In this document: positions 58,201 through 64,000 of the stretch, in pieces
Position numbering within the stretch: position 1 is the first letter of the stretch
Layout of the letters: each line of letters starts with the position of its first letter
NCBI GenBank assembly: GCA_030340625.1
Contig: JAOPHQ010004263.1
Location: 551,501-615,500, forward strand
Direction: 5' to 3'
From: Merluccius polli
Taxonomy: Eukaryota; Chordata; Actinopteri; Gadiformes; Merlucciidae
Length of the DNA stretch: 64,000 bases
Program-made: the position numbers and the translations under genes
Notes under the pieces: generated by a model
What the model was told of the DNA's origin: nothing
Databases searched by the model: none
Seen by the model: the letters and a program-made list of their open reading frames with translations, nothing else

Positions 58201-58741
58201 ATAGCCAGTGGTCCCACTTGAGTAATACTTAGAACAGTTTTTTAATTAGAAAAAAGACCTGGTTTTAAAAATAAGACATTATATAATGTGTTGCAAGGAT
58301 TAACTTAAATTGTAAAGTGTAACATTGTTTCATAAAATACTGATAATTCTAAAATGAAGGACCCTCACAGAAAGATACACCTCAAAGATCGGAGGCTTAG
58401 TATGTGTTGAAAAAATCACCAGTCTTTGAGGCCAGTATGCTAAAGACTATTTTCTACATGTAATAAAGTGGACATAATACGCCATATAGAAATCTAAAGA
58501 GAAAATTACTATAAAGAATGATTGCCTCGCCCATAACGAGTAATGATCGTCTATTATACTATATTATCTACTACATGATTTCCGAAGAAAAGATTAATTA
58601 GATGTTGTTATCACTTATTTCATTTTACAGATACAGTGTGATATCTGTGACGGATGGTTCCACGTGCAGTGCCTGGGGATGAGTAAGGACCAAGTCAGAG
58701 ATGCCAGGACAAGCAACTGGAATTGCTTGGTCTGCACATAG
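46224..58741 (+). CDS. transposase-macro-Ulp1-PHD protein of the giant transposon (23 exons)
   Basis: Coding exons: 46224-46240, 46826-46853, 46942-47139, 47237-47599, 48128-49306, 49397-49619, 51261-51426, 51521-51603, 51738-51914, 52534-52644, 52743-52790, 52975-53070, 53262-53336, 53531-53914, 54246-54380, 54600-54734, 54961-55029, 55123-55215, 55447-55472, 55533-55689, 55899-56016, 57563-57639, 58631-58741. AATAAA is at 58840. All introns are GT-AG, phases agree at each junction and 17 of 22 are phase 0. The sum is 4,069 nt, one more than a multiple of three, matching a frame break at A9 (48364-48372). Domains in order: N-terminal module, Pro-rich repeats, C2-type finger (CAGYCRFDDC), MULE-like DDE core, basic linker, partial macrodomain, Ulp1, PHD. 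The 1,355-residue protein is presumably the element's transposase; roles of the extra domains are inferred. Confidence 0.8.
46942..47139 (+). CDS. transposon gene exon 3: N-terminal module
   Basis: 66 residues, phase 0 at both ends. Visible pattern: KLLISATEILSCIKRLQGK, then AYPDGGFWGIVCKDLGIPNV and SNRTRIKNAYFQ. The W and helix pattern suggests a small DNA-binding fold, but I do not recognise a named domain. Confidence 0.55.
47255..47500 (+). repeat. 78-bp in-frame minisatellite in exon 4
   Basis: Units start GGGACAGAGTTGGACTCACC at 47255, 47333 and 47411, with a shorter diverged unit at 47489: exactly 78 bp, 26 codons. Each unit encodes GTELDSPGSVPPPDELPDV plus a TVVPQQ-type end. The units are nearly identical, so expansion was recent and kept the frame. 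Confidence 0.92.
47613..47933 (-). mobile_element. LTR-like repeat, copy B (in an intron)
   Basis: Read on the minus strand it starts TGTGGAGGGTGTTTG, has AATAAA about 55 bases past the module, and ends CTTGCCACA. It contains the same palindromic module as copy A (1663), including GCTCCTCCTCGAGTG at its edge. TG...CA ends suggest a solo LTR, but no TSD could be seen. Confidence 0.55.
48128..49619 (+). CDS. transposon gene exons 5-6: MULE-like DDE transposase core
   Basis: After a charged start (STEDEESEKYF) and a conserved stretch (WTNVIAKGIRSLQPYCSFGF) the frame breaks at nine As (48364-48372). It resumes in +1 with a cysteine finger, CAGYCRFDDC. The catalytic fold follows: IVYLDATGSIVKKAKGE with the first Asp (48891), a PVPVATYVTCEHTTASVSYF segment, PLMYICDGSIVLMQSIA with the second Asp (49122), and HRCLSHVMKNAKDLCKK, a C-x2-H insert characteristic of MULE-type transposases. 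Exon 6 continues KHYVLCMHVFGVMTQAT. A possible catalytic Glu lies in exon 9 (TQGIMEKSQWDLKK), but its identity is uncertain. The superfamily is judged from pattern memory, not a search. Confidence 0.7.
49825..50710. mobile_element. probable hAT-type MITE and LTR-like insertions in intron 6
   Basis: TAGGGCTGGACGATTATGG (49825) and repeated ATCACGATTA motifs are the usual end of a fish hAT MITE; the other end was not located. 50335-50683 (TGTAATATC to ATCACAACA, AATAAAG at about 50619) looks like a solo LTR, but no TSD was found. The rest of the 1.6-kb intron, up to 51260, shows only a GC-rich block at 50990-51060. Confidence 0.4.
52407..52497. repeat. small palindromic MITE
   Basis: TAGCCTGGCTAACACCAG at the left is partly mirrored by TGGGTATACCCAGGCTA at the right; 91 bp, in the intron before exon 10. 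Confidence 0.55.
53531..53914 (+). CDS. transposon gene exon 14: partial macrodomain with exonised repeat
   Basis: After a basic lead-in (MADVTVKRKKDQVKTLSAEL) comes the first half of a macrodomain: VCVWKADLATFVFDGVVNAA, then NENLQHGGSLALALCKAGG, the ADP-ribose-binding NAAN and GG loops. Macrodomains bind or hydrolyse ADP-ribose on proteins. At about 53807 the exon runs into repeat copy C, losing the second half (about 100 residues). Translation of the repeat stays open for 36 codons to a consensus-like donor (GGCCAG/GTGAGG, 53914/53915) in phase 0, which matches exon 15. Whether it is used is unknown. Confidence 0.7.
53807..53966 (-). mobile_element. LTR-like repeat, copy C (interrupts the macrodomain exon)
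   Basis: It holds the palindromic module (TGATGGCTGGTTTATCCTGG ... TAAACCAGCCATCAACA) and ends CCCTCCACA like copy B. The side nearest the exon lacks the LTR 3' part. Confidence 0.7.
54246..56016 (+). CDS. transposon gene exons 15-21: Ulp1/SENP-type cysteine protease
   Basis: The C48 fold is spread over seven small exons. The opening (HSELRSLRPHQWLTGEVIEV, LFHLSASQFNMGNSIYILN) matches the substrate-binding W-L start of Ulp1 proteases. Catalytic His: GRVHWKMM (codon 55015). Asp: VFLVDPAA (codon 55159). Gln and Cys: HPVQQDGSSCGVIVTM (Gln codon 55654, Cys codon 55669). All are present, so a fold able to cleave a ubiquitin-like protein is plausible. Ulp1 domains travel with MULE transposases in plants and with KDZ elements, so their presence in a transposon is precedented. 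The target (SUMO or other) cannot be told from sequence. Confidence 0.8.
57563..58741 (+). CDS. transposon gene exons 22-23: PHD finger
   Basis: Cys4-His-Cys3 pattern: CALCSF in exon 22, then CDICDGWFHVQCLG and WNCLVCT in exon 23, ending at the stop 58739-58741. PHD fingers read histone H3 tails or act as protein-binding modules. Here it sits at the extreme C-terminus, two residues from the stop. 56017-57562 (intron 21) contains no gene that I can support. Confidence 0.88.
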
Positions 58742-58839
58742 GACTTTAGATGTTTTGATGTTCAGATTTGACTTTATTTTTGTCTGCTGTGTTATGAGTC
58801 CAATTTTAGTCAGACAGTCTTGGAATGACAATATGTTTG

Positions 58840-58845
58840 AATAAA
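58840..58845 (+). terminator. polyadenylation signal AATAAA
   Basis: About 100 bases after the stop and 50 bases before the right satellite array begins. Confidence 0.65.
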
Positions 58846-58889
58846 TTGTGACTCAAAATTTGAACAGATGTTGGTAATTGAAGGTGTTC

Positions 58890-60873
58890 ATATTGATTTT
58901 TATTCCACATCAAAGTTGGGCGAAATATCCTTATTCTTGTTCTGTTATTGATTTTGACAAAGTATTACTCGAAAAGTACACAGTAAAAGTACTTCATATT
59001 ATGCATGCAAGTAGTGTAGGAAGTACTTAGTTCAGTAGCACACAAATCTTGGACTACTTATGGAAAATAATGTTTTTATTCCACATCAAAGTGGGGCTAA
59101 ATATCCTTATTCTTATCTGTTATTGATTTTGACAAAGTATTACTCGAAAAGTACACAGTAAAAGTACTTCATATTATGCATGCAAGTAGTCTAGGAAGTA
59201 CTTAGTTCAGTAGTACACAAATCTTGGACTACTTATGGAAAATAATGTTTTTATTCCACATCAAAGTTGGGCGAAATATCCTTATTCTTGTTCTCTGTTG
59301 TTGATTTTGACAAAGTATTACTCCAAAAGTACACAGTAAAAGTACTTCATATTATGCATGCAAGTAGTGTAGGAAGTACTTAGTTCAGTAGTACACAAAT
59401 CTTGGACTACTTATGGAAAAATAATGGTTTTATTCAACATCAAAGTGGGGCTAAATATCCTTATTCTTATCTGTTACTGATTTTGACAAAGTATTACTCG
59501 AAAAGTACACAGTAAGAGTACTTCATATTATGCATACAAGTAGTCTAGGAAGTACTTAGTTCAGTAGTACACAAATCTTGGACTACTTATGGAAAATAAT
59601 GTTTTTATTCCACATCAAAGTTGGGCAAATATCCTTATTCTTGTTCTCTGTTATTGATTTTGACAAAGTATTACTCGAAAGGTACACAGTAAAAGTACTT
59701 CATATTATGCATGCAGGTAGTCTAGGAAGTACTTAGTTCGGTAGTACACGAATGTTGGACTACTTATGGAAAATTATGTTTTTATTCCACATCAAAGTTG
59801 GGCGAAATATCCTTATTCTTATCTGTTATTGATTTTGACAAAGTATTACTCGAAAAGTACACAGTAAAAGTACTTCATATTATGCATGCAAGTAGTGTAG
59901 GAAGTACTTAGTTCAGTAGTACACAAATCTTGGACTACTTATGGAAAATAATGTTTTTATTCCACATCAAAGTTGGGCAAATATCCTTATTCTTGTTCTC
60001 CGTTATTGATTTTGACAAAGTATTACTCGAAAAGTACACAGTAAAAGTACTTCATATTAGGCATGCAAGTAGTGTAGGAAGTACTTAGTTCAGTAGTACA
60101 CGAATGTTGGGCTACTTATGGAAAATTATGTTTTTATTCCACATCAAAGTTGGGCGAAATATCCTTATTCTTATCTGTTATTGATTTTGACAAAGTATTA
60201 CTCGAAAAGTACACAGTAAAAGTACTTCATATTATGCATGCAAGTAGTGTAGGAAGTACTTAGTTCAGTAGTACACAAATCTTGGACTACTTATGGAAAA
60301 TAATGTTTTTATTCCACATCAAAGTGGGGCTAAATATCCTTATTCTTATCTGTTATTGATTTTGACAAAGTATTACTCGAAAAGTACACAGTAAAAGTAC
60401 TTCATATTATGCATGCAAGTAGTCTAGGAAGTACTTAGTTCAGTAGTACACAAATCTTGGACTACTTATGGAAAATAATGTTTTTATTCCACATCAAAGT
60501 TGGGCGAAATATCCTTATTCTTGTTCTCTGTTATTGATTTTGACAAAGTATTACTCGAAAAGTACACAGTAAAAGTACTTCATATTATGCATGCAGGTAG
60601 TCTAGGAAGTACTTAGTTCGGTAGTACACGAATGTTGGGCTACTTATGGAAAATTATGTTTTTATTCCACATCAAAGTTGGGCGAAATATCCTTATTCTT
60701 ATCTGTTATTGATTTTGACAAAGTATTACTCGAAAAGTACACAGTAAAAGTACTTCATATTATGCATGCAAGTAGTGTAGGAAGTACTTAGTTCAGTAGT
60801 ACACAAATCTTGGACTACTTATGGAAAATAATGTTTTTATTCCACATCAAAGTTGGGCGAAATATCCTTATTC
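58890..60873 (-). repeat. right subterminal satellite array, about 11 monomers
   Basis: The same 175-178-bp monomer as at 33175-39517 but in reverse orientation (GATATTT/AAATATCC motifs inverted), with the same variant classes (GGGGCTAAAT, GGGCAAAT, CGAATGTTG). It is much shorter than the left array. Confidence 0.95.
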
Positions 60874-61039
60874 TAGAGACTGCAGTCTGCCCCACCAGCA
60901 GCTCTTCAGAGCGGTTTCATCACGAATACCGTAAATGTTAGTAGATTCGCGCACTTTAAAAAAATGTGCGGCTGACTTTAAAAAAATGTGCGGCTGATTT
61001 GACCAAGCAAACGCGAACATCGGCTGGCTTGACCGCAGT
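60874..61039 (-). repeat. right inner TIR segment
   Basis: Inverse of 33008-33174; joins the outer TIR without interruption, which reveals the pre-insertion structure of the left side. Confidence 0.9.
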
Positions 61040-61309
61040 GAGATTATTAGCATACCAAAAAGACGCCGTATTTTACGCGCGTTGTGATGTGCACAAACGC
61101 CGTATTTTACGCGCGTTTAAATGGCCAGAACGGCGTATTATACGCGCGTTATTGAAAGGACTTCATTGCGGCGTAAAAAGCTGCGTATCCTTTGCGCATT
61201 ACGGCGTAAAAAACGCCGTTTTCTCTAATATAACGGCGTTTTTTTCCGGCGTAATGAAGGTGAACCGTGACTGAATAAGGGCGCTTTCTGGCCGGGTTGG
61301 CTTGCCATA
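61040..61309 (-). repeat. right outer TIR of the giant transposon
   Basis: Inverse of 29103-29371, ending GGCCGGGTTGGCTTGCCATA; the next bases are CTCGGT. Confidence 0.9.
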
Positions 61310-61315
61310 CTCGGT

Positions 61316-62228
61316 GTCTGAAATACCTCGGTCACACCCACGGCCACTAGCCGCCGCTCGCCGCGTCGAGGGTAAACCAAAAAAAGGTCAGAGATGTGTG
61401 TCCTGGGTCGGGATCTCTGGCGAGCATACACACACGGCTCTAAATCACTCATATTCATGTGCAATTCCGTGAGCACATTCCGAGTTCAGCAAACTATAGT
61501 AACACACATTAAACACAGTAACGTTAGGCTACTACATTCAAATGTGTATAAAAATACTAGTAGCATGTTAGCACGCGCTAATCGCGGTAAGCATTCATTA
61601 TCACAAACAGTAGTAAAAACAGTCCGTATTTACCACAAACATACAGAAACAACATTTACCTTCGGTATGCGTATAACCCTGTTCCGCTGATAAACTCTGC
61701 ATTTACCACTGGAAAAAGGCAATACCTACTCAGCACAATAGCCAATGCAACATTGCACGTGTCTTTCCCGCCTCGTGTGTAACCCGGATGTCTGTCGTTG
61801 TTCCCCCGTGAGTCCCGGATGTCCCACCCCCTTAGCCTGTTTGATTGGATGATCGTTTTCATAACCATGGAAACCGAGCAGACATCAGACTCACAGGTAG
61901 AATAACGATATGTGACAAATGAGTACATCAGATGCCTACTATACACTAGGGTTGCCACCTTTCAGAAATGAAAATAAGGGACGCCCACCACGGGCCCGAC
62001 TCATGTGGGGTGGGGCGCCCGCAGCAGTGGTATGTTTTATTTTGTGCTGGTGTTTTTAGTAAAGGGGTGATCAAGAAAGCAATTAGTCATACTTAAAGGG
62101 AACCCCGGCTATGTCGACTTGTAGTTCTTAAAATATAAATGTTAGTATCAATTATTATAAAGTGATAAACAAAACCGTCTTAATGTCTTCGTTTTTATAA
62201 AATTTGTAAAAAATAGTTTAACTCGTAG
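61316..62228. other. flank without a recognisable gene
   Basis: GGGTTGCCACCTTTCAGAAA at about 61950 resembles the end of a common vertebrate repeat. Short open frames on both strands (61394-61690, 61656-61958) have no domain pattern and are not supported. Confidence 0.4.
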
Positions 62229-62264
62229 GCCGCCATTGTTGTTGACGTCTGGGTAGTGACGTCA
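62229..62264 (+). promoter_or_regulatory. YY1-like motif and CRE upstream of the P2X7-domain gene
   Basis: GGCCGCCATTGTTG (about 62229) fits the YY1 core on its reverse strand, and TGACGTCA (62257-62264) is a full CRE palindrome. Both lie 70-105 bases before the start codon, a normal place for a core promoter. Confidence 0.5.
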
Positions 62265-62334
62265 TATGGTTGCACTTGCCGGCTTCGGAAACCCTGTTGA
62301 GACTAGCGAACTGGTTGAGACTAGCGACATAAAC

Positions 62335-63279
62335 ATGTCATCTATTCAGCCTTTTCAATTTGAACCCGAGCGAAACATTAATGAGGAGGACAGCACTGAC
62401 AATAGCCTAGATGGCAATGTTTCACAAAATGAAGAAAGACGGGATGAGGCGAGAGTGGGACAAAACCGGTGGTGTAAGTGCGGCAACTGCGTTTCCATGG
62501 TCAGCGAGAAGGAGAGTGTTTGTTGTCGGGAGCTCCAATTTTTGTCAGCAGATGTTCACGGTAAATATTGTGTGATCAAACTGATTTCAATATCAGATAA
62601 TTAGGATATACAGTGAAACGAACGACTTTGATCATTTTTGCAGATATCCCGTGCATCACAGCACATGAAAATTTTCATGCAGTTTGCCTCAACCGGGACG
62701 TCTTATGGGCTGCCCTAGTCAGCCTCCACGACCGGGAGAGTGCTGCCCTTCCCAATCGGAACCGGGTCACCAATAGGTAGCCTCAAAGCTCGATAGCCGG
62801 CGGCGCTGTCCGGGTTGCTGATCCTCCTGTCGGTCAGCTAGGAGCAGCTACGGAGCTGTCCAGATTGCTCAGTGGTCCCGCCTTATTAGATAGCCTACCT
62901 TATTTTGCACATGTATACATTTGTTGACATATCTATAGGAAGACCATGTTATTTTTCTATATCAATAGTAGGATGTTTGTTGTTTATCTGTTAGCTTCAA
63001 TCAGTAACTCAAGTCCTCAGATGAAAACCCACAAAAGTTAATGTTAAGTATTAAAAAGATGAATGCTCTGGTTGCAGGTCTTACAGATATGCCTCATATC
63101 GGCAGTTTACATGGTGGATGCATGGCAGACTAGGGAGAAGAATCCGCAGAGTCATTCCTGCATGTGCAGTTACTAAAATAAGAAATGTCTACCCAGAACC
63201 AAGTGGAATCTACACAGGGTTTGAGGATGTAGATATTGATGATACAGAAGTAGATGAATCATGGAGAGATTTCAATTAA
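62335..63279 (+). CDS. P2X7 intracellular-domain-only protein (186 aa, three exons)
   Basis: Exons 62335-62560, 62644-62776 and 63078-63279 join in phase with GT-AG introns. The product is a stand-alone version of the cytoplasmic zinc/GDP-binding ballast of P2X purinoceptor 7. Conserved cysteines: WCKCGNC and ESVCCREL in exon 1, IPCITAHENFHAVCLNRDVL in exon 2, YRYASYRQFTWWMHGRLG and RRVIPACAVTKIRNVYPE in exon 3. There is no channel or transmembrane segment. I took the Met at 62335 because family members begin with an IQP-F-FEPE motif right after it; an in-frame Met at 62266 is possible. Many fish genomes carry such copies; function is unknown. It is intact. Confidence 0.85.
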
Positions 63280-63482
63280 ACATTTAAAACATTTTAATGC
63301 ATTTCATCATGAGCACTTTAATGTCTTGCAATGTTTAAACAACTTTTCTGTTTCAGTTATGCAGGGTTCTAGAATTTAAAATTAAAGCCAATGTGGATGT
63401 AAAAAATGCTGGTGTGCACATCATATGTGTATAATCATAGACAATCACAATCATAGACATAATCACAATCATAGACACGTAC

Positions 63483-63629
63483 AACTGGCGCAAGGGGTCG
63501 GCGGCGATGTCGGCTACCCACCCGACCCGTCTTGAAACACGGACCAAGGAGTCTAACGCACGCGCGAGTCAGAGGGTCCTACGAAACCCCGCGGCGCAAT
63601 GAAAGTGAGGGAGGTGGGATCCCGGCCCC
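63483..63629 (+). rRNA. 28S rRNA fragment (pseudogene)
   Basis: The segment contains the nearly invariant vertebrate 28S stretch around GACCCGTCTTGAAACACGGA and CAAGGAGTCTAAC, then GCAATGAAAGTGAGGG and GTGGGATCCCGG. A variable stretch between the last two is missing. With no other rDNA around it, this is a dispersed fragment. No poly(A) or TSD was evident. Confidence 0.88.
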
Positions 63630-64000
63630 CTGTTTATCTGTTTCGGGGCCTATTCTCTTAATGTTGCGGATCGTTTGTAACTTCATTGCAATTTAATTCA
63701 ATGTACTGTCGTTGTATTTTCCATAAGCGTTGTGTTATAATGATGCTATAGGTCCACGGTCATTTAATAGGCCTATTGCTGCAATTTGTCTTTTACGCGG
63801 TTGAAAATAACCGTAGGCCTACTTTCTGTCACTGAGCCGTGTCACTCATCCTCTTAAAAATGTAAGCTTGCATGTAGCTTTGTTGCATTATATTGAAACT
63901 TTGTTGATGGTGTTATTGTCATGCGTATTCTGGTTATTTGCGCATGATTAAACATGAGTCTTTATATGGCGATAAAACAAAGCTTTGTTTTTTTTTAAGT
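63630..64000. other. no recognisable gene
   Basis: Mixed AT-rich sequence to the window edge; nothing supported. Confidence 0.4.

Larger units (their letters stand above)
29103..61309 (+). mobile_element. giant satellite-ended MULE-like DNA transposon, about 32 kb
   Basis: Matching sequences at 29103-29371 and 61040-61309 are inverted and start TATGGCAAGCCAACCCGGCC. CTCGGT directly abuts both ends (29097-29102, 61310-61315), a likely 6-bp TSD. Inside, a second inverted pair (33008-33174, 60874-61039) is followed on each side by tandem arrays of one 175-178-bp monomer in opposite orientation. One spliced gene (46224-58741) occupies the centre. Later insertions are a foldback element in the left TIR (29364-33007), a DIRS in the left array (39518-45308) and LTR-like repeats in the gene. 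Without the foldback and DIRS insertions the element is about 22.8 kb. Drosophila Foldback elements similarly have tandem-repeat inverted ends and a MULE-type NOF gene; the similarity is structural only. Confidence 0.88.

Noticed and set aside
46224..58741. Assignment of the giant element to Zisupton/KDZ
   Set aside because: Those also carry Ulp1, but the SWIM-type and KDZ motifs that I would expect were not seen; the DATG...DGS...C-x2-H pattern fits MULE better. A profile search could overturn this.
33175..60873. Centromeric satellite interpretation
   Set aside because: The arrays are in opposite orientation, bounded by TIRs and surround a gene; that is transposon architecture, though the monomer might also occur elsewhere.
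61225..61958. Short frames between the giant transposon and the P2X7-domain gene
   Set aside because: No domain pattern, no splice continuity, and partly in TIR sequence.

Overview
The window looks like a transposon graveyard from a ray-finned (teleost) fish genome. It has spliced eukaryotic genes with GT-AG introns and AATAAA signals. It also carries the mobile-element mix typical of fish: hAT, CACTA/EnSpm, PIF/Harbinger, Gypsy, L1-like LINE, DIRS, and a P2X7-intracellular-domain gene. All coordinates, splice sites and alignments were read by eye.

Layout. 1-3971: decayed PIF/Harbinger element (transposase on +, Myb-like protein on -) holding an LTR fragment with a tRNA-Lys-type primer-binding site. 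3972-6464: L1-like ORF2 remnant split by a hAT element with an 8-bp target-site duplication (TSD). About 6465-16230: CACTA/EnSpm element whose minus-strand transposase is broken by a Gypsy retrotransposon (5-bp TSD), a hAT with a second hAT nested in it (8-bp TSDs for both) and a Harbinger MITE (TAA TSD). 16240-27130: a spliced host-type gene with a SAM-like N-terminus, with an apparently intact BED-finger hAT in an intron and a 3.5-kb CACTA-type element splitting its penultimate or last coding exon. 27540-28930: another CACTA-type MITE and a telomere-like repeat.

29103-61309 is the centrepiece: one giant DNA transposon of about 32 kb, flanked by CTCGGT on both sides. Its terminal inverted repeats have an outer 270-bp part and an inner 166-bp part. 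Inside them lie long satellite arrays of a 175-178-bp monomer in opposite orientation (about 36 + 3 copies left, about 11 right). Between the arrays sits a single 23-exon gene (46224-58741). It encodes about 1,355 residues: a MULE-like DDE transposase core, a partial macrodomain, a Ulp1/SENP-type cysteine protease with its catalytic residues in place, and a C-terminal PHD finger. The element has itself been invaded by a 3.6-kb foldback element (in its left TIR), a DIRS retrotransposon with its reading frames open (in its left satellite array), and two copies of the LTR-like repeat also seen at 1663. One of those copies cuts the macrodomain exon and supplies a phase-compatible splice donor.

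61310-64000: right flank with a compact three-exon P2X7-intracellular-domain gene (186 aa) behind a CRE-type site, then a 28S rRNA fragment.

The best candidate for something undescribed is the giant satellite-ended transposon and its transposase-macro-Ulp1-PHD protein. In architecture it recalls Drosophila Foldback/NOF, which also combines tandem-repeat TIRs with a MULE-type transposase, but its protein domains are different.
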